Positions 21,897 through 28,536 of a DNA stretch of 34,333 nt are shown here, piece after piece. The translations under genes and the position numbers were made by a program. The first letter of the stretch is position 1, and each line of letters opens with the position of its first letter. The stretch is taken from IMG/VR virus record IMGVR_UViG_3300030104_002411, positions 1 through 34,333 of that record; one strand, given 5' to 3'. The DNA is from a virus. The notes under the pieces are model-generated. The model worked only from the letters and a program-made list of their open reading frames with translations, had not been told where the DNA came from and made no database searches.

Positions 21897-22040
21897 ATGG
21901 CTAAGAGTCCAAAACCAAAAAACCCAGCGTTATACGCTAGAGTAAAAGCGGCAGCAAAAAGAAAATTTAAAGTTTACCCAAGTGCCTATGCAAATGCTTG
22001 GCTAGTGCGTGAATACAAAAAGCGTGGTGGTAAATATTAA
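21897..22040 (+). CDS. Conserved basic microprotein, 47 aa
   Basis: The frame encodes MAKSPKPKNPALYARVKAAA followed by KRKFKVYPSAYANAWLVREY and KKRGGKY. ARVK..AKRKF.VYPSAYAN..LV..YK.RGG is a recurrent marine-phage pattern. GGAG lies seven bases upstream of the ATG. Its stop overlaps the next start (TAATG). Confidence 0.75.
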   Translation: MAKSPKPKNPALYARVKAAAKRKFKVYPSAYANAWLVREYKKRGGKY

Positions 22041-22297
22041 TGTCTTTAAAGAAATGGTTTGAAGAAAACTGGGTTGATATTGGTTCACCAAAAAAGAAAG
22101 GTAAGTATCAGTCTTGTGGCAGAAAGAAAGCTAAAGGATCTAAAAGAAAATATCCTAAGTGTGTACCTGCATCAAAGGCTGCCAGTATGACAGCAGCACA
22201 AAAAAGAAGTGCTGTTAAAAGAAAGAGGGCAAAACCTCAAGGCGTGGGTGGTAAACCAACCAACGTTAAGACTATAATAAAGAAAAGGAGTAAGTGA
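22040..22297 (+). CDS. Conserved Lys-rich small protein, 85 aa
   Basis: Contains SLKKWFEENWVDIGSPKKKG, then YQSCGRKKAKGSKRKYPKCV and PASKAASMTAAQKRSAVKRK. The two Cys flank the basic centre. This is a well-conserved small protein of marine phages with unknown function, and it shares the Lys-rich style of its neighbours. AAAGGAG near its end serves the next micro-ORF. Confidence 0.75.
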   Translation: MSLKKWFEENWVDIGSPKKKGKYQSCGRKKAKGSKRKYPKCVPASKAASMTAAQKRSAVKRKRAKPQGVGGKPTNVKTIIKKRSK

Positions 22298-22341
22298 TGT
22301 ACGGTTACGGAAAAAAGAAAAAGAAAAAGAAAGGAAAATAA
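22297..22341 (+). CDS. Candidate 14-aa Lys-rich peptide
   Basis: ATG overlaps the preceding stop (TGATG) and follows AAAGGAG at six bases. The peptide is MYGYGKKKKKKKGK. The ribosome site and tight packing favour translation, but the length makes it uncertain. It may be translated only to couple its neighbours. Confidence 0.35.
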   Translation: MYGYGKKKKKKKGK

Positions 22342-22342
22342 A

Positions 22343-22456
22343 ATGCCATATAGCAAATATTCAACTAAGCAGAAAAAACTAGCTGCGGTAGCTAAACCTC
22401 GTAAGAAAATTACAGGTGCAGATTTTAAAAAACTAAAAAAGAAGAAAAAGAAATGA
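22343..22456 (+). CDS. Conserved basic microprotein, 37 aa
   Basis: MPYSKYSTKQKKLAAVAKPR followed by KKITGADFKKLKKKKKK. This resembles short marine-phage proteins with KQKKLAAVA.PR.KITGADF. GGA-rich sequence from the preceding micro-ORF provides the ribosome site. It overlaps the next start by four bases (ATGA). Confidence 0.65.
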   Translation: MPYSKYSTKQKKLAAVAKPRKKITGADFKKLKKKKKK

Positions 22457-22596
22457 AAATAAAAGCACCAAAAGGTTATCACTTTATGAAACAAGGAAAG
22501 AATATTTCCTTAATGAAGCATGGTGAAAAATATGTTCCCCACAAAGGAGCAAGTTTAAACATGGACCTTAAAGTAATAAAACAACACAAAAAATAA
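22453..22596 (+). CDS. Conserved basic microprotein, 47 aa
   Basis: MKIKAPKGYHFMKQGKNISL followed by MKHGEKYVPHKGASLNMDLK. The pattern MKIKAPKGYHFMK.G....MKH...F.PHKGAS is familiar from marine phages. It is the last of six consecutive Lys-rich genes between the portal and lysis genes. The function is unknown. Confidence 0.65.
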   Translation: MKIKAPKGYHFMKQGKNISLMKHGEKYVPHKGASLNMDLKVIKQHKK

Positions 22597-22602
22597 TCTC
22601 CG

Positions 22603-22989
22603 ATGAGTGTCATCGAAAAATTAATAGACCCTGTATCAACGATCTTAGATAAGTTCGTTGCTGATAAAGATTTAAAACAAAAACTAGAACATGAACTTAA
22701 AACAGAACTCCATAAAGCTAATATGGCTCAGATTGAAGTTAATAAAATTGAAGCTGGCCATCGTAGTATATTCGTTGCAGGGTGGCGACCTTTTCTTGGA
22801 TGGTGTCTATCGTTCGCTATGGCATACCACTTCATTCTTCAACCGATCGCCATTTTTGCAATATCTATTGCAGGCTTATCATACGATTTACCAGAGTTTG
22901 ATATGAGTTCTTTAATGACCGTCTTACTTGGTATGCTCGGATTAGGAGGTATGCGTACTTATGAAAAATCTAAGGGCCTTACCAAATGA
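22603..22989 (+). CDS. Holin_3TMs-type holin, 128 aa
   Basis: The N-terminal ~55 residues are a charged amphipathic helix. Next come AGWRPFLGWCLSFAMAYHFI (first hydrophobic span ~62-90) and, after LPEFDMSSL, MTVLLGMLGLGGMRTYEKSKG (second span ~101-117). This matches the 3TM phage/GTA holin family (PF11351). Holins collect in the inner membrane and open it at a set time so the endolysin can act. The endolysin gene is two genes downstream. Confidence 0.8.
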   Translation: MSVIEKLIDPVSTILDKFVADKDLKQKLEHELKTELHKANMAQIEVNKIEAGHRSIFVAGWRPFLGWCLSFAMAYHFILQPIAIFAISIAGLSYDLPEFDMSSLMTVLLGMLGLGGMRTYEKSKGLTK

Positions 22990-23294
22990 CCAAGATTGGA
23001 AAGTTTGATGATAAATCTTCTTTAAACATATCCCTTTCTTACTTAGCTCAAATCATAGTTATTAGTTCTGTTGTTGTTTGGGGTTATGCCAGCATCAATG
23101 AAAGAATAGACACAAACCTGCAAGAAACAAAAAGACTTAGAGGTAATCAAAATAACTATTTGTTTCCAGACATCAGAACCCTAGAACAACAAGTGATACA
23201 ATTAGAAAAAGAAGTTTTAATCTTAAAAACTGAAATAGAATTTTACAAAAAAGAAATAGAAAATGAGGAGCTTAATTTAAAATGTCTTGGTTAA
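22986..23294 (+). CDS. Single-TM coiled-coil protein (spanin-like candidate), 102 aa
   Basis: One hydrophobic helix (about residues 16-36, IIVISSVVVWGYA) is followed by a long charged helix with heptads (TLEQQVIQLEKEVLILKTEI). That topology, membrane anchor plus periplasmic coiled coil, is like inner-membrane spanins, and the gene sits inside the lysis cassette. No lipoprotein partner with a lipobox is seen. It overlaps the holin gene by ATGA and the endolysin gene by 13 bases. Confidence 0.55.
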   Translation: MTKIGKFDDKSSLNISLSYLAQIIVISSVVVWGYASINERIDTNLQETKRLRGNQNNYLFPDIRTLEQQVIQLEKEVLILKTEIEFYKKEIENEELNLKCLG

Positions 23295-23659
23295 ACTTTA
23301 AAGAAGAAGAGTTTGCGTGTAAGCATACAGGCAAAAATAACATTTCACATGAATTAATAGATAAGTTACAATTATTGAGAAATAAAGTTGGATTCCCAAT
23401 AATAATCAATTCTGGTTATCGTTCTGAGGAGCACCCGATAGAAGCTGCCAAAGAAAAACCAGGTATTCATGCAGAAGGATTAGCAGTCGATATAAAGGTA
23501 GGTGGAGCAGAAGCCTACGAAGTTGTTGGCCATGCTCTTGAATGTGGTTTTAGTGGCATAGGCGTTAGTCAGAAAGGAGGTTATGGTTCACGCTTTATAC
23601 ATTTGGACATAGCATCAAACAGTTATGACAGACCAAGACCTCATATTTGGAGTTATTAA
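23282..23659 (+). CDS. Peptidase M15-type endolysin, 125 aa
   Basis: A small zinc peptidase of the M15A type. SGYRSEEHP (44-52) is the substrate-binding loop, HAEGLAVDI gives ligands His63 and Asp70, and RFIHLDI gives His107. It would cut the peptide part of peptidoglycan. There is no signal peptide, so it depends on the holin for export. AGGAG precedes the ATG. The length fits minimal M15 endolysins. Confidence 0.85.
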   Translation: MSWLNFKEEEFACKHTGKNNISHELIDKLQLLRNKVGFPIIINSGYRSEEHPIEAAKEKPGIHAEGLAVDIKVGGAEAYEVVGHALECGFSGIGVSQKGGYGSRFIHLDIASNSYDRPRPHIWSY

Positions 23660-23901
23660 TGGATGATTTAAGCCCTGTTATTTTTTGGAACATTATTTTG
23701 ACCTTGGTGTACGCACCATTGATTTACAGCATAAGACAAAACGCTAATGAATTAAAAAGAATTGATATATTGTTAAATAAAACCAGAGAAGAAATGGCTA
23801 AACACTATGTAACTAAAGATGATCTGGAAGAAGATTTAAAACGAATATTTGACTATCTAGGTAAGTTAGATGGTAAAATAGATAAACTGATACAAAGTTA
23901 A
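23659..23901 (+). CDS. Single-TM coiled-coil lysis-region protein, 80 aa
   Basis: The start is the ATG overlapping the endolysin stop (TAATG). An earlier frame start would run back into that gene. A hydrophobic helix (about 7-25, VIFWNIILTLVYAPLIYSI) is followed by RIDILLNKTREEMAKHYVTK and an acidic coiled coil. The segment ILLNKTREE.A..YVTK.D is common in small phage membrane proteins near endolysins. It may be a second holin-like or spanin-like part. Confidence 0.65.
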   Translation: MDDLSPVIFWNIILTLVYAPLIYSIRQNANELKRIDILLNKTREEMAKHYVTKDDLEEDLKRIFDYLGKLDGKIDKLIQS

Positions 23902-23902
23902 T

Positions 23903-24301
23903 ATGAATAATTTTTTAAACCAATTTGCATACAACCCTTTAATAAATTCAATGAAAGACATGAGCCAACTACAAGGTTTGTTTAGTCAGCCATCAAGTTA
24001 CGTTATGCCAAGTTCAGATCCTAATTATACTTCTGGTCATAACTTTGCTAAGTCTATTGCAGGCGGACAAAACATTGCTAACATGATTGCACCTGGTATT
24101 AGTTATTCACAAGCACAACCAATGGGCTTTTCAATGTTTGGGCCAGTCTTACCACCTAAAGAAGAACCTCCAGTTCAACCACCAATGCCAATGCCAGTAC
24201 CTAATCCTGGTATGCCAAACCCAATAGATTTTCTTAGCGGAGGAATGGGCGGTGGTGGCATGATTGATTTCGATTATGAAAGATTTAATCAACTTCGTTA
24301 A
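23903..24301 (+). CDS. Pro/Gly-rich hypothetical protein, 132 aa
   Basis: The N-terminal half has a mixed, Asn/Ser-rich sequence. The C-terminal half has a proline/methionine run (PPVQPPMPMPVPNPGMPNP), then a Gly-rich patch and FDYERFNQLR. Low-complexity tails like this are common in minor head proteins. It sits between lysis and scaffold genes, and its stop overlaps the next start (TAATG). The family is not recognised. Confidence 0.6.
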   Translation: MNNFLNQFAYNPLINSMKDMSQLQGLFSQPSSYVMPSSDPNYTSGHNFAKSIAGGQNIANMIAPGISYSQAQPMGFSMFGPVLPPKEEPPVQPPMPMPVPNPGMPNPIDFLSGGMGGGGMIDFDYERFNQLR

Positions 24302-24555
24302 TGTCAGATAAACAAACACAACTACAACAAGGTCACGAAGCAGAAACTATTTTAAATAGTGAAGTGTTCAAACTAGCGTTTGAAAATCTAAAATCTGAAT
24401 ACCTAAATATGTGGCAAGACTCTAAAGAATTAGATTCAAATTTAAGAGAAAAATTATACTTAGCGATTAAAAACTTAACTACTGTTGAGAAACATCTTCG
24501 CATATTAGTAGAAAAGGGTAAGATTACAAAAAGTCAGTTAGAAAAAATAAAGTAA
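24301..24555 (+). CDS. Small conserved head-region protein, 84 aa
   Basis: A helical protein with QQGHEAETILNSEVFKLAFE, then YLNMWQDSKE and REKLYLAIKNLTTVEKHLRI. The layout (G..AE.LL....F..AF..L...Y...W....RE.L......L..V...L) is a common one for small proteins encoded just before the scaffold in short-tailed phages and gene-transfer agents. The function is unknown. A 66-base gap with AT-only hairpin sequence follows. Confidence 0.65.
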   Translation: MSDKQTQLQQGHEAETILNSEVFKLAFENLKSEYLNMWQDSKELDSNLREKLYLAIKNLTTVEKHLRILVEKGKITKSQLEKIK

Positions 24556-24621
24556 TTTTATTTTTATTTCATCTTAAATTCTTTAAAATACATATAACTA
24601 TTAACTTTATAGGATTAAACT

Positions 24622-25620
24622 ATGAGTGAACCCAGCAACGTAGAATCGACTGGATTTAAAACCGAATTACAACAAACGGCTGATCAGTTTGAAAATCTTA
24701 TGACTCCCACTGAAGAAGTAGAGGAGCAACAAGAAGAGCAAGTTGAAGAAGTCGAAGAAGAAGCTGTAGAAGATGTTGTCGAAGATGATTATGACATTGA
24801 CGAAGATATTGAAGAAACAGAAGAAGAAGTAGAATTAGACGAACAAGAATCGTTTGAGGAAGAAGAACAACCAAACGTTTACTCCGTTAAAATAGACGGA
24901 CAAGAACAAGAGGTCACGTTACAAGAACTCCAACAAGGTTATTCACGTCAACAAGACTACACTCGTAAAACTCAAGAATTGTCGCAACAAAGAAAAGACT
25001 TTGAAGCACAACAAGCAGAGTTAGCGAAAAAGGATGCGATTTACAAAGAATTGCTACCTAGGATGGAACAGTCACTAGAAGGTGAACTTGCTAATGAACC
25101 AGACTGGAAGTCTCTTTATGAATCTGATCCCATTGCTTATGTAAGGGAAAAAGATTTATTTAATGAGAAGAAAGAAAAGTTCAAAGCTGTGCAAGCTGAA
25201 CAACAAAGACTTCAGCAAGAACAACTGACAGGCCAACAGGCAGAAATACAAAAAGCCGTTGAACTTGGTAATCAGAAACTTCTTGAAGCTGTACCTGAAT
25301 GGAAAGATGCAGACGTTGCTCTTAAAGAGAAACAAAGTATCGCAAAGTACGCCATGGATGTACTTGGTTATTCGCAAGATGAAATCAATCAAGTCTATGA
25401 CTACAGAGCTTTACTTGGTTTACGAGGAGCATGGTTACATCACCAAACAGGCAAGGCTATTAAAAAGAAGCCAGTTGAGAAAGCTCCAGCAAGAGTAGGT
25501 AAACCAGGCAGTGCTAACAAACCTAGAACAGCAACTCCTTTGAAAAAAGCAAAACAAAGATTAGCTAAGTCAGGCAAATTGCGTGATGCGGCAAGAGTCT
25601 TTGAAAATTTAATAGATTAA
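24622..25620 (+). CDS. Scaffolding protein, 332 aa
   Basis: Residues ~30-85 are extremely acidic (runs of Glu with Asp). Next come VKIDGQEQEVTLQELQQGYS, a Gln-rich coiled coil (~100-215), and a basic C-terminus (GKAIKKKPVEKAP, PLKKAKQRLAKSGKLRD). An acidic start, coiled-coil middle and basic tail, placed directly before the major capsid gene, is the usual makeup of a head scaffolding protein that is removed before or during packaging. The upstream gap has a TATAAC-like -10, but no convincing -35. Confidence 0.85.
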   Translation: MSEPSNVESTGFKTELQQTADQFENLMTPTEEVEEQQEEQVEEVEEEAVEDVVEDDYDIDEDIEETEEEVELDEQESFEEEEQPNVYSVKIDGQEQEVTLQELQQGYSRQQDYTRKTQELSQQRKDFEAQQAELAKKDAIYKELLPRMEQSLEGELANEPDWKSLYESDPIAYVREKDLFNEKKEKFKAVQAEQQRLQQEQLTGQQAEIQKAVELGNQKLLEAVPEWKDADVALKEKQSIAKYAMDVLGYSQDEINQVYDYRALLGLRGAWLHHQTGKAIKKKPVEKAPARVGKPGSANKPRTATPLKKAKQRLAKSGKLRDAARVFENLID

Positions 25621-25649
25621 CTTTAATTTAACTTTTAGGAGTTTATAAC

Positions 25650-26591
25650 ATGGCAAAAGTAACTAACGCTTTCGATACATATTCAGCACAAGCTGACAGA
25701 GAAGCATTATCCAATGTGATATATAACATCTCTCCACAGCAAACACCGTTTATGTCATCAATAGGCAAAAATAACGTAAAAAATGTAGTATTCGATTGGC
25801 AAACAGAATCGCTTCCAACACCAAGTGGAGCAGGCCAATTAGAAGGTTTTGAATTATCAAGAAGTGCAGCAACTGCAACTGTGAGAGTTTCAAACGTATG
25901 TCAAATCTCATCAAGAGATGCAACAGTAACAGGTTCACAAGAATCTTCAGATCCAGCAGGTAAAAAATCTGAAATGGCTCATCAGCTTTCTATAATGTCA
26001 AAAGCATTAAAGAGAGACATGGAAGTAGCACTATGTCAAAATAATGCGAAAACAACTGGTGCGGCTGGAACAGCTAGAAAAACTGGTGGTTTTGAATCTT
26101 GGATGGAATCTAATGTTTCAAGAGGAACAGGTGGTGCTAGTAATGCTGCTGGTGCTGCTCCAACAGATGCAAGTAATGCTAACAAAAGAGCATTAACAGA
26201 ACCTCTACTTAAAGCTGTTCTTCAATCATGTTTTGCAAATGGTGGTGAACCATCAATAGCAATCTGTGGTCCAGTTAACAAACAAGTTATTTCTGGTTTT
26301 ACAGGTAGATCACAAGCAAGACAATTTGTTGATGCAAACACAGTAGAAGCATCTGTTTCTATCTACTCTTCTGATTTTGGCGATCTAAAAATCGTACCAT
26401 CAAATCTAAGTAGAGAAAGATCATTACTATTAGTTGATCCTGAATACGCAAAAGTATCTTTCTTAAGAGACTTTAATGTTCAAGACATTGCTAAAATTGG
26501 TGATGCTGAAACTAAAATGATTGTCGCTGAGTACGGACTAGAAATGAGCAACGAAGCTGCTCATGGTGTAGTCGCTGACTTAACAGGATAG
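25650..26591 (+). CDS. Major capsid protein, SU10/DUF5309 type, 313 aa
   Basis: The N-terminus (NAFDTYSAQADREALSNVIY then NISPQQTPFMSSIGK) is the signature of the SU10 MCP family (PF17236), an HK97-fold capsid. Later pieces such as VSIYSSDFGDLKIVPSNLSR and MIVAEYGLEMSNEAAHG are also typical. AGGAG precedes the ATG at nine bases. It is followed by the strongest terminator in the window, which would raise capsid mRNA relative to the tail genes downstream. Confidence 0.9.
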   Translation: MAKVTNAFDTYSAQADREALSNVIYNISPQQTPFMSSIGKNNVKNVVFDWQTESLPTPSGAGQLEGFELSRSAATATVRVSNVCQISSRDATVTGSQESSDPAGKKSEMAHQLSIMSKALKRDMEVALCQNNAKTTGAAGTARKTGGFESWMESNVSRGTGGASNAAGAAPTDASNANKRALTEPLLKAVLQSCFANGGEPSIAICGPVNKQVISGFTGRSQARQFVDANTVEASVSIYSSDFGDLKIVPSNLSRERSLLLVDPEYAKVSFLRDFNVQDIAKIGDAETKMIVAEYGLEMSNEAAHGVVADLTG

Positions 26592-26602
26592 TTATTTAAC
26601 TA

Positions 26603-26631
26603 GGGAGAGCTTCGGCTCTCCCACTTTTTTT
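26603..26631 (+). terminator. Strong UUCG terminator after capsid gene
   Basis: GGGAGAGC-TTCG-GCTCTCCC forms an eight-pair stem with a stable UUCG loop, followed by AC and a T7 run. It is a textbook intrinsic terminator. The next gene begins at the base after the T-run. Confidence 0.95.
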
Positions 26632-26946
26632 ATGTCCACTAAAAAAACTACAATCGTAGATAGTAAAAAAGATTTTAAATCTGCTGTTGTTACTCAAGAA
26701 CTAGACAACAATAGTGATACGGCTTATCACGTTCACACTCAACAAAACATTCAACCAGTCTTAGAGCACGTTAAAATGCTCAGTCACAACAAACCTGGTA
26801 AAGATTTACGTCATGTCGCAGAAGTGCCAATAATAATTTATAATAAAGCTGTAAGAGAAGGTTGGGTGAATGACCGAGCAGCATGGAAGAAATGGCTAAA
26901 CGACCCAGACAACAAACTATTTAGAACATGGAAAGGTAAGGTATGA
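26632..26946 (+). CDS. Conserved head/neck-region protein, 104 aa
   Basis: The ATG directly follows the terminator T-tract and has no Shine-Dalgarno sequence. The C-terminal half (LRHVAEVPIIIYNKAVREGW, then WKKWLNDPDNKLFRTWKGKV) matches a small protein found between the capsid and tail-adaptor genes of SU10/P22-like phages (HVAEIP...; WLNDP.N..FRT..G.V). It is thought to be structural. It overlaps the adaptor gene by four bases, so transcription must read through the terminator. Confidence 0.75.
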   Translation: MSTKKTTIVDSKKDFKSAVVTQELDNNSDTAYHVHTQQNIQPVLEHVKMLSHNKPGKDLRHVAEVPIIIYNKAVREGWVNDRAAWKKWLNDPDNKLFRTWKGKV

Positions 26947-27587
26947 ACTACTCTGAACTAAAAACAAACATAGCAAACTACTTAAATAGGTCAGACCTAA
27001 CAGGTCAGATGGATATGTTTATTGATAGTGTCGAGGGTGAACTAAATAGAAGAATAAGAACAAAAGAAATGATCAAAAGAGCTACTGCCACAGCAGATGC
27101 TCAATACTTATCATTACCAACCGATTGGTTAGAAGGTATTAATGTTGAAATAGCATCAAATAACTTTAGCCCTTTGTTTCAACAATCAGTTGAAAGTTTA
27201 GATGTTTATAGAAAATCAATTAACAATTCGACAGGGCAACCAGTGTATTATGCGTTTGTTGATTCAACAATCGAACTTGCCCCTACACCTGACAGCAGTT
27301 ATACGTTACAATTAACCTACTACGCAAAAGTTGATGCTTTAAGCGATACCAACACAAGTAATTTTGTTTTGGCTAACCATCAAGATGTTTACTTGTATGG
27401 AGCATTAAAGCACGCATCTATCTATTTAATGGAAGATGACAGAGTAGCAATGTTTTCTGCTCTATTTGAAAAGGCCCTAGAGGAAATCAAAATGGAACAA
27501 GAGAAAGCTGAATTTGGCAAAGGATCTTTAATGCAAAGAAGAAAGACCTACGGCAAATCAAAAAGAAATGTTTACCACATGAAGTAA
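26943..27587 (+). CDS. Head-tail adaptor protein (SU10/P22 gp4-type), 214 aa
   Basis: MNYSELKTNIANYLNRSDLT, then FIDSVEGELNRRIRTKEMIK, LSLPTDWLEG and a C-terminal basic tail (LMQRRKTYGKSKRNVYHMK) are typical of the phage adaptor family that sits under the portal. The length is normal. Gene order (capsid, small protein, adaptor, tail) agrees. AAGG precedes the ATG, which overlaps the previous stop. Confidence 0.85.
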   Translation: MNYSELKTNIANYLNRSDLTGQMDMFIDSVEGELNRRIRTKEMIKRATATADAQYLSLPTDWLEGINVEIASNNFSPLFQQSVESLDVYRKSINNSTGQPVYYAFVDSTIELAPTPDSSYTLQLTYYAKVDALSDTNTSNFVLANHQDVYLYGALKHASIYLMEDDRVAMFSALFEKALEEIKMEQEKAEFGKGSLMQRRKTYGKSKRNVYHMK

Positions 27588-27597
27588 GGAATAAATT

Positions 27598-27990
27598 ATG
27601 GCAGGATTTTCAGATTATTTAGAAGATAAAGTTTTAAAACACGTTTTTGGTGGCAGTGCTTATACTGCTCCTGGAACATTATATGTAGCACTTTATACAG
27701 TTGCTCCTACCGATACAGGTGGCGGTACTGAAGTATCAGGGGGTGGTTACACCAGAAAAACTGCTGCTTTTACTGTGTCAGGTACAAACCCAACACAAGC
27801 AAGTAATACAGCAGCAATAGAGTATCCAACTGCAACAGCCAACTATGGCACAGTTGTAGCTGTTGGTATTTTTGATGCTTCTTCCAGTGGCAACTTAATG
27901 GCTTATGCAAATTTAACTTCATCTAAAGTTGTTAGCACAGGGGATGTATTCAGATTCAATGCTGGTGACTTAGATATAACCTTGGCATAA
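27598..27990 (+). CDS. Gp80-like tail protein, 130 aa
   Basis: The beta-rich sequence has LYVALYTVAPTDTGGGTEVS, GGYTRKTAAFTV, ATANYGTVVAVGIFDASSSG and FRFNAGDLDITLA, the repeated landmarks of the phage Gp80/tail-fiber-associated family. It begins with a helical MAGFSDYLEDKVLKHVFGG. It precedes the fiber genes and is probably a virion surface or tail component. AAGGA lies upstream of the ATG. Confidence 0.75.
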   Translation: MAGFSDYLEDKVLKHVFGGSAYTAPGTLYVALYTVAPTDTGGGTEVSGGGYTRKTAAFTVSGTNPTQASNTAAIEYPTATANYGTVVAVGIFDASSSGNLMAYANLTSSKVVSTGDVFRFNAGDLDITLA

Positions 27991-27993
27991 CGC

Positions 27994-28536
27994 ATGGCCA
28001 GCATAGGCTACAATAAGGGCTTTTACGGCAGGTCCAAATGGAATGAGCTTGCTATACAGGCAACTTCAACTATTGCAGCCACAACTTCTGGAGCTGGCAC
28101 ACTCACACAAATACACGTTGAAACAGCAGTCATCGCTGCTACTTCTGGTTTTAGTGCAGAAGGTACACAGATTGATAAAGCGACAGCAACCATACAAGCT
28201 GTTTCAGGTTTCAATGCTGAAGGCAGACAAATAGACCTTGCTCAAGCAACCATAGCCGCAAACTCAAACTTTATAAGTGTTGGTTTCATTACAGCCAAAG
28301 GTGAAGCGGTTGTAGCACAAAGTTCAGGCTTTGCTGCAAGTGGTGGTATAATATTCTCAGCAGCTTCAACCATTGCTGAAACAAGTTCACTTATAGCAAT
28401 AGGTGGGCTAAAATGGGAAGATATTGTAGTTCCATCGGACACTTGGACAGATCAAAATGTTGCCGCAGCAACTTGGACCGATCAAACAAACCCATCAACT
28501 ACTTGGACAGAATTAGATAAACAAAAGGCAGCATAG
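27994..28536 (+). CDS. Repeat-containing tail protein, 180 aa
   Basis: After a short head (MASIGYNKGFYGRSKW), residues ~25-135 hold five or six imperfect copies of a ~22-residue unit of the form A.ATI.A.SGF.AEG.QID. The C-terminus holds three copies of a short TWTD/TWTE unit (SDTWTDQNVA, ATWTDQTNPS, TTWTELDK). Short strands separated by Gly turns suggest a beta-rich, fibrous fold. It lies between the Gp80-like gene and the fiber genes, so a tail role is likely. The family is not recognised. Confidence 0.65.
   Translation: MASIGYNKGFYGRSKWNELAIQATSTIAATTSGAGTLTQIHVETAVIAATSGFSAEGTQIDKATATIQAVSGFNAEGRQIDLAQATIAANSNFISVGFITAKGEAVVAQSSGFAASGGIIFSAASTIAETSSLIAIGGLKWEDIVVPSDTWTDQNVAAATWTDQTNPSTTWTELDKQKAA

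Noticed and set aside
24543-24565. AAAAATAAA/TTTATTTTT inverted repeat before the scaffold gene
   Set aside because: Composed only of A and T and partly inside the preceding gene. Expected by chance in such AT-rich sequence.
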